Assembly: GCA_035637115.1 (NCBI GenBank)
Contig: DASPXV010000139.1
Coordinates: forward strand, 14,702-78,701
Reading direction: 5' to 3'
Origin: JAICSD01 sp035637115
Lineage (GTDB): Bacteria > Acidobacteriota > Vicinamibacteria > Vicinamibacterales > 2-12-FULL-66-21
Length of the DNA stretch: 64,000 nt
The notes under the pieces are model-generated. The model was given only the letters and a program-made list of their open reading frames with translations, ran no database searches and had not been told where the DNA came from. Shown here piece by piece: positions 43,087-51,153 of this stretch. Position 1 is the first letter of the stretch; each line of letters opens with the position of its first letter. Position numbers and translations under genes: made by a program.

Positions 43087-44370
43087 ATGATCACCAGACG
43101 CAATTTCCTCAGGGCCGGGACGACGAGCGCCGTGGCGCTTACCGCGTTCACGAACGAGAGTCTCGCGCGCGTTGCCGCGGCCACCGCGCGCGCGGCGGAA
43201 ATCGCGCCGACGGATCTCGCCGGCGACGAAACGTACTGGCGCGAGATCCAGCAGGCGTTCACGCTCGATCGCACGCTCATCAACTTGAACAACGGCGGCT
43301 GCTGCCCGAGTCCGCGCGTCGTCCACGAAGCCTTCAAGCGATACCTCGACATCTCGAACCAGTCGCCCGTGTACCACATGTGGCAGATTCTGGAACCGAA
43401 CATCGAGACGGTGCGGCGCCGGCTCGCGGCGGAGTTCGGCTGCAGCACCGAGGAGATGGCGATCACGCGCAACGCCAGCGAAGCGCTGCAGATCGCGCAG
43501 CTGGGAATTGATTTGAAGGCGGGCGACGAGATCGTGACGACGAATCAGGATTACGGGCGCATGCTCGACACGTGGGACCAGCGCGTCCGACGCGAAGGCA
43601 TCACCATGAAGAAGATTTCCTTCCCGGTGCCGCCGCCGTCAATGGACGATCTCGCCGATCGGCTCGTCTCGGCGATCGGTCCGAGGACGAAGGTCCTGCA
43701 CTTCTGCCACATCACGAACCTCACCGGGCAGATCTTCCCCGTAAAGAAGATCTGCGACGCCGCGCGCGCGAAAGGCGTGAAGACAATCGTCGATGGCGCG
43801 CATGCGTTCGCGCACTTTCCCTACAAGGCGTCGGACCTCGGGTGTGACTACTACGGCACGAGCCTTCACAAGTGGCTCCTCGCGCCAATCGGAACCGGGT
43901 TCCTGTACGTGCGGCGCGAGAACATCGAGGGACTGTGGGGGCTCACGCCGACAAGTGCGGGGCGCGCAAAAGACATCCGCAAGTTCGAAGAGATCGGCAC
44001 GCATCCCGCCGCGAATCACAACGCGATTGCGGAGGCGCTGAGCTTTCACGACGGGATGGGCATCGAGCGAAAGTCCGCGCGGCTGCGCTACCTGCGCAAC
44101 CGCTGGGCGGATCGGCTCAAGGCGACGGGACGCGTCAAGATCCACACGAGCATGGATCCCGCGCAGTCCTGCGCGATCGGAACGGTGCAGATCCTTGGCG
44201 TGCCGACCGGCAAGGCCGTCCAGCAGCTCTGGGAGAAATGGCGCATCATCGCGACGCCGATCGTCCACGCGGAATACGAAGGCATCCGCGTCACGCCGAA
44301 CGTCTACACGACGCTCGAGGAAATCGACACGTTCGGGGATGCGATGGAGAGGATTAGTACGGGAAGCTAA
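43087..44370 (+). CDS. Tat-exported class V aminotransferase
   Basis: This 427-residue class V PLP enzyme starts with a Tat signal (MITRRNFLRAGTTSAVALTAF), after a GGAGG ribosome-binding site. Class V landmarks are LINLNNGGCCPSPRVV, MAITRNASEALQIAQ, TIVDGAHAFAHFPYKASDLGCDYYGTSLHKWLLAPIGTGFLYVR with the Schiff-base Lys in LHKW. The conserved His is in VDGAHAF. It may be a cysteine desulfurase-, isopenicillin-N-epimerase- or aminotransferase-like enzyme; the export of a PLP enzyme is what stands out. Transcribed divergently from the DoxX gene. Confidence 0.87.
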   Translation: MITRRNFLRAGTTSAVALTAFTNESLARVAAATARAAEIAPTDLAGDETYWREIQQAFTLDRTLINLNNGGCCPSPRVVHEAFKRYLDISNQSPVYHMWQILEPNIETVRRRLAAEFGCSTEEMAITRNASEALQIAQLGIDLKAGDEIVTTNQDYGRMLDTWDQRVRREGITMKKISFPVPPPSMDDLADRLVSAIGPRTKVLHFCHITNLTGQIFPVKKICDAARAKGVKTIVDGAHAFAHFPYKASDLGCDYYGTSLHKWLLAPIGTGFLYVRRENIEGLWGLTPTSAGRAKDIRKFEEIGTHPAANHNAIAEALSFHDGMGIERKSARLRYLRNRWADRLKATGRVKIHTSMDPAQSCAIGTVQILGVPTGKAVQQLWEKWRIIATPIVHAEYEGIRVTPNVYTTLEEIDTFGDAMERISTGS

Positions 44371-44394
44371 CGCTTGTCGGGCAGGGGTCTGGCG

Positions 44395-44440
44395 CTGTCG
44401 GGCAGGGGCAGGAACTCTGCCCATGCCCTCTGTCCGACAG
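44395..44440. terminator. Hairpin between convergent genes
   Basis: CTGTCGGGCAGGGGCA (from 44395) pairs with TGCCCTCTGTCCGACAG (ending 44440) with few mismatches. The left arm repeats the motif TGTCGGGCAGGGG of the preceding 20 bp. The position between the convergent aminotransferase and M16 genes suits a shared terminator. Confidence 0.5.
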
Positions 44441-44444
44441 GTGC

Positions 44445-45917
44445 TTATTTCATCAATTTGCCGTCCGCGTCGAACATCTGCACGGTGCCGAGCTTCTTCA
44501 GCGCGGGTTCTACCTTCGCCTGGTCTCCCACCGCGACGATCTGCAGTCGGTCCGGCGCGAAGTACTTCTGCGCGACGCGCTGGATGTCGGCCGCGGTCAC
44601 CGCCTCGATGCGTGACGCGTACGTGTCCCAGTAGTCCGCCGGCAGCTTATAGATGTAGCGATCGATGTAGTTGTTGAGGATCGCGCCCGGACTCTCCAGC
44701 AGGAGCGCGAAGCTGCCGACGATCGCTTTCTTCGCGTCGGCGAGCTCCTTCTCCGTGACCGGCGTCTCGCGCATCTGCTTGATGTCCGCGATCAGATCCG
44801 TCAGCGCGGCGTCCGTCACTTCCGACCGCACGTCTGTTGCCGCCGTCCACGGTCCGCGGACGCGGCTCGACGTGAAGAAGCTGTTCGCGCCGTAGGTGTA
44901 TCCCTTCTGCTCGCGGAGATGCTCGAACAGCCGTCCGGTGGCGCCACCCAGGATCCGGTTCCCAACGGTAAGCGCCTCGTAATCCGGATTCGTACGCTCA
45001 ATCGCCTGCGTGCCGATGCGCAGGCTCGTCTGGACTGAGTTCGGACGCGACACCATCGAGACGCTCGGTCCACTCACTGGAGGGGGATCGGTCTGGGCCG
45101 CGATCGCCAAACCCGACTTCTTCCACGCGCCGAAAGCTGTTTCCGCCTTTTGCCTGACCTGATCGGCAGTGATGTCGCCGCTCACCGCGAGCACCGCGCG
45201 ATCCGGAACGTAATGCGCCTTGTGGAACTCGACCAACGCATCGCGCGTGAGCGCGTCGAGCGCAGCAGCCGTCGGCGCCACGCGCGCGAGCGGATGATCG
45301 CCGAACACCGCCTTGTTCAAACGTTCCGAGGCGAGAAAGGACGGCTGCGTCCGATTCTGCATCAGGCCGGCGCGCGTGCGCGTCTTGTAGCGATCGATCT
45401 CGACCTGCGGAAACGACGGGTTCATCAGCACGTCCGCCATGAGGGCGAGCACGGTATCGAGGTTGTTCGTCAGGCCGCTGCCCGTCACGTTCGCAAACGG
45501 CGACGAGATCCCCGCACCAACACCGACCGAGGCCGCCAGACGATCGAGCTGCTCGGAAATCTGCTCGGACGTCTTCGTCGTCGTGCCCTCACGCATGAGC
45601 GACGCCGTGAACCCGGCGAGGCCTGGCATCGACTCCGGATCGTAGTAACCGCCCGCGCCGTCGATGATCATCTGGAAAGTGACCTGCGGCGTGCGGTGAT
45701 CTTCGAGGACGATCAGGTGGACGCCGTTCGAGAGATCCATCTCCGTCGGCTTTGGCAGCTTGACGCGCAGCACTTCCTTGTTGACGGGCGCCTTGTTCTT
45801 CAGCACCGTCCCTTCGGACTTCGTGCTCGGCGGCGGAATCCCGGCGGGCGGCTGCTGAGCGGCGAGCCCCGCCGTGAATGCGAGAGCGACGATCATGACA
45901 CTGGCGTGGCGCTTCAT
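44445..45917 (-). CDS. M16 peptidase-like subunit lacking the zinc motif
   Basis: The 490-residue secreted protein has a signal peptide (MKRHASVMIVALAFTAGLAAQQ) and an M16 fold with two lobes. The zinc-binding HxxEH is absent: the equivalent helix reads MPGLAGFTASLMREGT. The C-terminal lobe has GATGRLFEHLREQKGYTYGA, the arm that contacts substrate in the active subunits. This is the non-catalytic partner of a heterodimer, as in mitochondrial processing peptidase-like pairs. The gene overlaps its partner upstream as TAATG, so translation is coupled. Confidence 0.86.
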   Translation of the reverse strand: MKRHASVMIVALAFTAGLAAQQPPAGIPPPSTKSEGTVLKNKAPVNKEVLRVKLPKPTEMDLSNGVHLIVLEDHRTPQVTFQMIIDGAGGYYDPESMPGLAGFTASLMREGTTTKTSEQISEQLDRLAASVGVGAGISSPFANVTGSGLTNNLDTVLALMADVLMNPSFPQVEIDRYKTRTRAGLMQNRTQPSFLASERLNKAVFGDHPLARVAPTAAALDALTRDALVEFHKAHYVPDRAVLAVSGDITADQVRQKAETAFGAWKKSGLAIAAQTDPPPVSGPSVSMVSRPNSVQTSLRIGTQAIERTNPDYEALTVGNRILGGATGRLFEHLREQKGYTYGANSFFTSSRVRGPWTAATDVRSEVTDAALTDLIADIKQMRETPVTEKELADAKKAIVGSFALLLESPGAILNNYIDRYIYKLPADYWDTYASRIEAVTAADIQRVAQKYFAPDRLQIVAVGDQAKVEPALKKLGTVQMFDADGKLMK

Positions 45918-47260
45918 TACTGGACCCCTTTCGCCGCCGCCGCCTTCGGCATCGTGACGATCACGGAGCGGTTCTCTTTTGTGAGGTACTTCTTCGCGAC
46001 GCGCTGCACGTCCCCCGCCGTCACCTTCAGGATCTGATCGGTCCGCGTGTTGATCAAGTTCGGGTTGTTGAAGAACATCGCGTACTCGCCGAGCTGAATC
46101 GCACGGCTGAGCGTGCTCGTGACCTGCGCGGCCTGCGAGCGGCGCGCGCCGTTGTGCGCCTTTTCGATTTCCCAGTCCGCGATCGGTCCGTTCTTTATTT
46201 TCTCGATTTCTTCGTAGATCGCGGCTTCCACGTCGGCCGGGTTCTTGCCGGGCGCGACGGTCGCGAACGCGGTGAAGAGTCCTGGGCCACGCCTGTCAGC
46301 CGAGAAGATCGCGGCGCTGGTCGCGAGCTGCTTCTCGCGCACGACGACCTGGTTGATGCGCGAGCTGCGCCCCGTCGACAACACGCTCGACAACACGTCG
46401 AGCGCGGCGCTGTCGGGACTCTGCTCGGGAGGCGCGATCCAGACGATGTCCAGGCGCGGCAGCCGCGCCAGGGGATCCTCGATCGTGCTGCGACGTTCGG
46501 CGCTGTGCGGCTTCTCCGTCAGGTCGGGACGGTTCGGGTCGGGCTGGCGAACGATCGTTCCAAAGTACTTCTCGACCAGCGCCATCGTCTTTTTCGTGTC
46601 CACGTCTCCGACGATCGAGAGCACGGCATTGTTCGGCGCGTAATACGTCTTGAAGAACGTCGCCACGTCGTCCACCGACGCCGCGTTCAGATCTTCCATG
46701 GAGCCGATGACCGAGTGGTGGTAAGCGGGATTGTCGTACGCCTGCTCGCCGGTCTTCTCGAACGTCTGTCCGTATGGCTGGTTGTCGACGCGCAGCCGGC
46801 GCTCTTCCTGCACGGCGCCGCGCTGGTTGTCGAGATTCGCCTTGTTGATATCGAGCGACCGCATGCGATCCGCCTCGAGGAACAGCGACAGCTCCAGCTG
46901 GTTCGATGGAAGGGTCTCGAAATACAGCGTGCGATCCTGGTTGGTCGTGCCGTTCATCGTGCCGCCGTTCGCGAACACGAGCGCAGGATGCTCGCCCGCC
47001 CCGACGTTCTCGGATCCCTTGAACATCATGTGTTCGAACAGGTGCGCAAACCCGGTGCGGCGCGCCTTCTCGTCGGCGGATCCAACGAAGTAGTTCACCG
47101 CGACGGAAACGGTCGGGGCCGTGTGATCCTCGGACACGATCACCCGGAGCCCGTTTTTCAGTTTGACGTCGCTGAACTTGATGACGGGGGTGTCCGCCGC
47201 GTTCACCGACACGACGGCCAGCAGCGCAGCAGCGAGCGCTACGCGGAATGCGCGAAGCAT
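45917..47260 (-). CDS. M16 zinc metallopeptidase, active subunit
   Basis: The 447-residue secreted peptidase has a signal peptide (MLRAFRVALAAALLAVVSVNA). The inverted zinc motif HLFEH is at residues 73-77, with a downstream EE in GAVQEERRLRVDNQPYG as third ligand. C-terminal lobe: GRSSRINQVVVREKQLATS. An AGGAGG ribosome-binding site (47265-47270 on the minus strand) precedes the ATG. It probably degrades peptides in the periplasm together with the inactive partner. Confidence 0.9.
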   Translation of the reverse strand: MLRAFRVALAAALLAVVSVNAADTPVIKFSDVKLKNGLRVIVSEDHTAPTVSVAVNYFVGSADEKARRTGFAHLFEHMMFKGSENVGAGEHPALVFANGGTMNGTTNQDRTLYFETLPSNQLELSLFLEADRMRSLDINKANLDNQRGAVQEERRLRVDNQPYGQTFEKTGEQAYDNPAYHHSVIGSMEDLNAASVDDVATFFKTYYAPNNAVLSIVGDVDTKKTMALVEKYFGTIVRQPDPNRPDLTEKPHSAERRSTIEDPLARLPRLDIVWIAPPEQSPDSAALDVLSSVLSTGRSSRINQVVVREKQLATSAAIFSADRRGPGLFTAFATVAPGKNPADVEAAIYEEIEKIKNGPIADWEIEKAHNGARRSQAAQVTSTLSRAIQLGEYAMFFNNPNLINTRTDQILKVTAGDVQRVAKKYLTKENRSVIVTMPKAAAAKGVQ

Positions 47261-47280
47261 GGTCCCTCCTCTAAAGGGGT

Positions 47281-47907
47281 TCAGAAATACAACGTGAACC
47301 CGGCGGTCCACATCGAGCCATCGTAGGAGGGAGCGAACCGGCTGGCAAGTCCACTCGTCCCGGCGCCGGACCCCGTGGCGGCCACAGCGGAGGTCAGCGC
47401 CGTCGCGCCGGTACCGTTCCCAAAGTGCACCATCGTATAGCGATAGTCAGCGTGCACCCCGGCGTGACGCCCCACCTTCATCTCCGCTCCGAGTCTGGCG
47501 TGGTAGCCCATTTTTTGCGTCGACACCGATTCGATGGCTTTCCGCCGGCCATTGTGTCCACAACGCGCGTGTACCAGCCGACGCCGCCGAGCACGAATGG
47601 CGAAAAGGTGGAGTGGATCGGGAACAGGAGGATGGGGGCTCTGGAGGGGATAGTCGCGGACCCGCTGCGAGAGGTCGACGCTCGTCTCGGTGCGCAGGTC
47701 CAGCGCGATCTCGACGCTCGTCTTCGGCGAGAGCCGCGCGCGGATCTGGCCGCCGGTGAATCGCTGCGCGGTTGCCGCCGGATCCGCCTGGATGTCGCCG
47801 CGGACCATGTTCAACCGCGCGCCGAGCCCGAACGTCCCCTGCGCCGCGCACGGCGCCGCCGTGGCGAGAGCGATCGGCGCGGACACAATCAGGTTCTGGA
47901 GCTGCAT
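47281..47907 (-). CDS. Outer-membrane beta-barrel protein with two compensating frameshifts
   Basis: The 208-codon frame has a signal peptide (MQLQNLIVSAPIALATAAPCAAQ), strands typical of small barrels (TFGLGARLNMVRGD, SVEIALDLRTETSV) and ends in YDGSMWTAGFTLYF with terminal Phe. About 33 codons in the middle (47537-47643) read Arg/His/Pro-rich nonsense, while the +1 frame there gives APILLFPIHSTFSPFVLGG and VGWYTRVVDTMAGG, normal barrel sequence. Thus one base was gained near 47640 and one lost near 47540 (or these are sequencing errors). As written, two or three strands are destroyed. Confidence 0.7.
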   Translation of the reverse strand: MQLQNLIVSAPIALATAAPCAAQGTFGLGARLNMVRGDIQADPAATAQRFTGGQIRARLSPKTSVEIALDLRTETSVDLSQRVRDYPLQSPHPPVPDPLHLFAIRARRRRLVHARCGHNGRRKAIESVSTQKMGYHARLGAEMKVGRHAGVHADYRYTMVHFGNGTGATALTSAVAATGSGAGTSGLASRFAPSYDGSMWTAGFTLYF

Positions 47908-47980
47908 GTCGGAGCTGTCGACTTGCAGCCGTTAGTCGTTAGCTCCCGAACCGTTTGCCGTTTACCGTCTACGACAAGAC

Positions 47981-48110
47981 GCAGAGAGGGCCGGAACGGG
48001 GACGGAACGCAAAGCACCCTGCGAAAGTGCTGACGTTTATATCGATGGATCGACCCCGGAGGATTCCGGCGCCGTCTCCTGCGATCCGTCCCCGATCCGG
48101 CCCTCTCTGC
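47981..48110. repeat. 130-bp long inverted repeat with internal hairpins
   Basis: The 28-bp arms at 47981-48008 and 48083-48110 (GCAGAGAGGGCCGG, mismatch, CGGGGACGGA) match at 26 of 28 positions as an inverted repeat. The 74-nt interior holds two smaller hairpins: AGCAC/GTGCT around 48012-48030 and CCGGA/TCCGG around 48057-48068. No ORF. It lies between the OmpA-like gene and the barrel gene. Confidence 0.7.
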
Positions 48111-48131
48111 CCTGGGCCGTGAGCCTGAGTC

Positions 48132-48797
48132 TTAGGCCAGTACCTTGATGACGACGCGGCGGTTCTGCGCGCGGCCCGCCTTCGTCTTGTTCGGCGCGAT
48201 CGGCTTCTCTTCGCCGTAGCTGATCACGTTGATCTTGTGCAGCGGGATCTGCTGGTTCTCATACAGGTACCGCTTCACCGCCTCGGCGCGGTCGAGACCG
48301 ATCTTGTAATTGGTGTCCTTCGGCCCGACGTTGTCCGTGTGCCCTTCGATCTCGATGAAGCCGCCGTTCGGGTTCGCCTTCAGCTGCGCCACGAGCTCGT
48401 CGATCTGCGACTGCATGTCGGCCGGGATCTTCGCCTGACCGAACTTGAAGCCGCCCTTGTCCTCGCTCATCACGACTTCGTAGACGAGACGCTTCGAGGC
48501 CTTCTCGATCGCGTCCGCACGAGTGTTCACTTTGTCTGCGGCGGTGTAGGCCTCGTCAGCGCGCGAGCCGGCTTTCTCCGCGCGCGCATTCGCCGCCTGC
48601 GCCTTCTGATCGACCTCGCCGATGCGCCCTTCGTTCGTGCGCGTCCGCTCCTGGGTCTCTTCCACGGATTTCGAAAGCGTGTCCACCTTGTCATTCACTT
48701 CGCCGACACGCTGCTTGACCATCTTCTTGGTCGCGCACGCGGTCGAGCCGCCGATAGCCAACGCCGAAATCGCCAACGCCGTTACGAACCTTCTCAT
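48132..48797 (-). CDS. OmpA-family lipoprotein
   Basis: The 221-residue envelope protein has a signal ending at a lipobox-like STAC (ALAIGGSTAC), so lipidation is probable. A coiled-coil region follows (about 30-105: VGEVNDKVDTLSKSVEETQERT, AQAANARAEKAGSRADEAYTAADKVNTRADAIEKA). The C-terminal OmpA domain has IEGHTDNVGPKDTNYKIGLDRAEAVKRYL and GRAQNRRVVIKVLA, the peptidoglycan-binding D and R. It likely links outer membrane and murein. The ATG at 48797 has GGAG about 8 nt upstream; a TTG at 48818 is less likely. Confidence 0.88.
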   Translation of the reverse strand: MRRFVTALAISALAIGGSTACATKKMVKQRVGEVNDKVDTLSKSVEETQERTRTNEGRIGEVDQKAQAANARAEKAGSRADEAYTAADKVNTRADAIEKASKRLVYEVVMSEDKGGFKFGQAKIPADMQSQIDELVAQLKANPNGGFIEIEGHTDNVGPKDTNYKIGLDRAEAVKRYLYENQQIPLHKINVISYGEEKPIAPNKTKAGRAQNRRVVIKVLA

Positions 48798-48818
48798 CGC
48801 AGTCTGCTCCTTTGGCAA

Positions 48819-49766
48819 TTAAGAACCCCCTCGTGCGCCCGCGGTGTATCCGCTTCGGGCGCGCACGCTGAGGTCCCGGTCTCTCGTCTTGACACGTAGA
48901 GGGCGCCACCCGGGATTGGGGGACGTCGCAAAAGCCATCACGTACTGGTGCCGCAACTCGTCGATGATCTGCCGCGCCGCCACGCTCTCGTGTGCGGGCG
49001 CGCTCGTCACGAACAACCCGCCGCCCGTCCAGCGGGCGAGCGAATGCAACGGTCTGTCTTCGTCTTCCTTCTCCCGATCCCGATCGAGCTCCGACACCAC
49101 GGTCACCACGTAGACGGGCACGTCGATCGCGCTGGCGATCGCCGAGACCTGCTCGGGCTTCATCAGGCTGCTGGTGTCCAGACCGTCCGTAAAGACCACG
49201 ACCGCGCGGCGATGCTGATCCCCCTTGCGCGTGTCGGCCACGCGGCGCGACGTCTGCGCAATGGCGTCGTAGAGCGACGTCTGCCCGTACGGTGTCACGC
49301 GCGAGAGCGCGTGCTCGATTGCACCGGCGTCTACGGTGAACGGCTGCAGCGACTGCAGATTCATGTCGAAGCTGAACACCGCCGCTTCGTCGCCGGCGGC
49401 GCCGAGCCGCAGCGCACTGAGCATGTGGCGCGCCGCCTGCCGCGCTTCCTCCAGCCGCGACGAAAGCCGCATGCTGCCGCTCACGTCGAACAGCAACGCG
49501 ACGCGCACCGGCGCGTTATCGTCCGAGCGAAAGTCCACGATCTCGCGGCGCGCGCCCCCCTCCTCGACGACGAAGTCGTCCTTCTTCAGATTCCGCGCGA
49601 AGCGTCCGTGCTTGTCGCGAACCACCGCTGCGATCGACACCAGATCGACCGCCGAGCGGAAGGTCGGCTTCGCCGCTTGCGAGGAGGATTCCTGGGGCGC
49701 GGCTATGGACGGTGCGCACACGAGGAGCAGCGTGAAGGCCGAGGTCACTGCTGCGCACGTCGTCAC
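48819..49766 (-). CDS. VWFA-related secreted protein (acidobacterial type)
   Basis: The 315-residue protein has a signal peptide (MTTCAAVTSAFTLLLVCAPSIAA). A short N-terminal beta module, VDLVSIAAVVRDKHGRFARNLKKDDFVVEEGG, precedes the von Willebrand factor A domain. The MIDAS motif is LLFDVSGSM (Asp94, Ser96, Ser98); later VVVFTDGLDTSSL gives a further metal-binding Asp. This module order is that of the VWFA-related acidobacterial family. The role is adhesion or complex assembly, unknown in detail. GTG start with GGAG upstream. Confidence 0.87.
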   Translation of the reverse strand: MTTCAAVTSAFTLLLVCAPSIAAPQESSSQAAKPTFRSAVDLVSIAAVVRDKHGRFARNLKKDDFVVEEGGARREIVDFRSDDNAPVRVALLFDVSGSMRLSSRLEEARQAARHMLSALRLGAAGDEAAVFSFDMNLQSLQPFTVDAGAIEHALSRVTPYGQTSLYDAIAQTSRRVADTRKGDQHRRAVVVFTDGLDTSSLMKPEQVSAIASAIDVPVYVVTVVSELDRDREKEDEDRPLHSLARWTGGGLFVTSAPAHESVAARQIIDELRHQYVMAFATSPNPGWRPLRVKTRDRDLSVRARSGYTAGARGGS

Positions 49767-49931
49767 GGGACGTCTCCTTCCAAAGGCGTTGCCATACAGG
49801 TAAGTCGCTTCGTATCAGTAATTTGTGTGGAATGGGAGGAAGCGGAGCTGCTCGAAAGGGACCAAATTCGCGTAAGACTTACACGCTTCTGCGGTTCCCC
49901 TCCTGCAGGATTTACACCTGCGGCACTCTGG

Positions 49932-49937
49932 TAACAT
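49932..49937 (+). promoter_or_regulatory. -10 box TAACAT, leaderless type
   Basis: TAACAT is 7 nt upstream of the ATG at 49945. About 50 bp further up, GTAAG-A-CTTAC (49872-49882) is a perfect short palindrome in the divergent region shared with the VWA gene and could be an operator. Confidence 0.45.
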
Positions 49938-49944
49938 TTCGCCC

Positions 49945-51153
49945 ATGCGCACGACCGCCGCGATCCCCGTCGCGCGCCGCGTCAGCGGCTTCGTCTACGC
50001 CATCCGCAACATCGTCGCGGAGGCACGCAAGGTGGAAGCGGCCGGCCGCAAGGTCAGGTACCTGAACATCGGCGATCCGAACATCTTCGGATTCACGACG
50101 CCGCCGCACATGATCGAGGCGGTGGAGCGGGCGATGCGCGATGGCCACAATGGCTATGCCCCATCGGTGGGCATCCTTCCCGCCCGCGAAGCTGTCGCCG
50201 GGGAACTGTCGCGGCGTGGGATGCCGGTCACCGCCGATCGCGTCGTGATCACCTCTGGAACATCCGAGGGGATCGAGCTGACGCTCACGGCACTGGCCGA
50301 GGCAGGGGACGAAGTCCTGATCCCCTCGCCGACCTATCCTCTATATACGGCGGTGCTTGCGAAGATCGGGGCGCGGCCCGTCTTCTACAGGAAGGACCCG
50401 TCCAATGGCTGGCTGCCGGACGTCAACGACGTCGAACGGCTGATCACGCCGGCGACGCGCGCCCTCGTGGTCATCGATCCGAATAACCCGACGGGAGCTC
50501 GCTATCCGGACGCCGTGCGGCGCGGCCTCATTGAAATCGCGGACAAGCACAACATCCCGCTGCTCGCCGACGAGGTCTATGGAGATCTCGCATACGACGG
50601 ACCCGTACCGCCAATGGCGAGTCTCTACGCTGACGCGCCGATCATCTCGTTCTCATCGCTCTCAAAAGCGTATCTGGCGCCAGGCTGGCGCGCGGGATGG
50701 ATGGCGGTCGGACGTACCGATCGGCTTGATGACGTTCTGGCGGGCGTGAAGAAGCTGGCGGATGGACGGCTCTGCTCCACCGGACCGATGGAGTTCGCGA
50801 TTCCCGCCGCGCTCAACGGCGATCGCTCGCACGAAGCGAGCTTCCGGGCCGCGCTTCGCGAACGCGCAGAACTGACAGTGTCGCGCCTCAACGCAATCGA
50901 CGGCATGCACACTGTCGCACCTACGGCTGCGTTCTACGCGATGCCGCAGGTCACGCTCCCGGCGGGCACGACCGACGAGGACTACGTGCTCGGGCTGTTG
51001 CGCGCGACCGGCGTGCTCTGCGTATACGGCTCCGGCTTCGGCACGAAACCCGAAGAGGGTTTCTTCCGCGTCGTCTTTCTTGCGGCTCCGGCGGAACTCA
51101 CCACCATCTACGACCTGGTCGCGGACTTCACGCAGGACTTTCTGGCCCGGTGA
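49945..51153 (+). CDS. Aminotransferase class I/II, AlaA/AlaT-like
   Basis: The 402-residue fold-type I enzyme has signatures YLNIGDPNIFGFTTPPHMI, VVITSGTSEGIELTLTALAEAGDEVLIPSPTYPLY, ALVVIDPNNPTGARYP, IPLLADEVYGDLAYDG and FSSLSKAYLAPGWRAGWMAVG with the PLP Lys in SLSKAY. The order and the N-terminal GDPN motif resemble alanine/valine-forming transaminases such as AlaA. The donor/acceptor pair is inferred only. The 3' end overlaps the AI-2E gene by 4 bp (GTGA). Confidence 0.88.
   Translation: MRTTAAIPVARRVSGFVYAIRNIVAEARKVEAAGRKVRYLNIGDPNIFGFTTPPHMIEAVERAMRDGHNGYAPSVGILPAREAVAGELSRRGMPVTADRVVITSGTSEGIELTLTALAEAGDEVLIPSPTYPLYTAVLAKIGARPVFYRKDPSNGWLPDVNDVERLITPATRALVVIDPNNPTGARYPDAVRRGLIEIADKHNIPLLADEVYGDLAYDGPVPPMASLYADAPIISFSSLSKAYLAPGWRAGWMAVGRTDRLDDVLAGVKKLADGRLCSTGPMEFAIPAALNGDRSHEASFRAALRERAELTVSRLNAIDGMHTVAPTAAFYAMPQVTLPAGTTDEDYVLGLLRATGVLCVYGSGFGTKPEEGFFRVVFLAAPAELTTIYDLVADFTQDFLAR

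Noticed and set aside
46154..47326. Plus-strand open frame opposite the active M16 gene
   Set aside because: The minus strand has signal peptide, AGGAGG site and HLFEH; the plus frame has no features.
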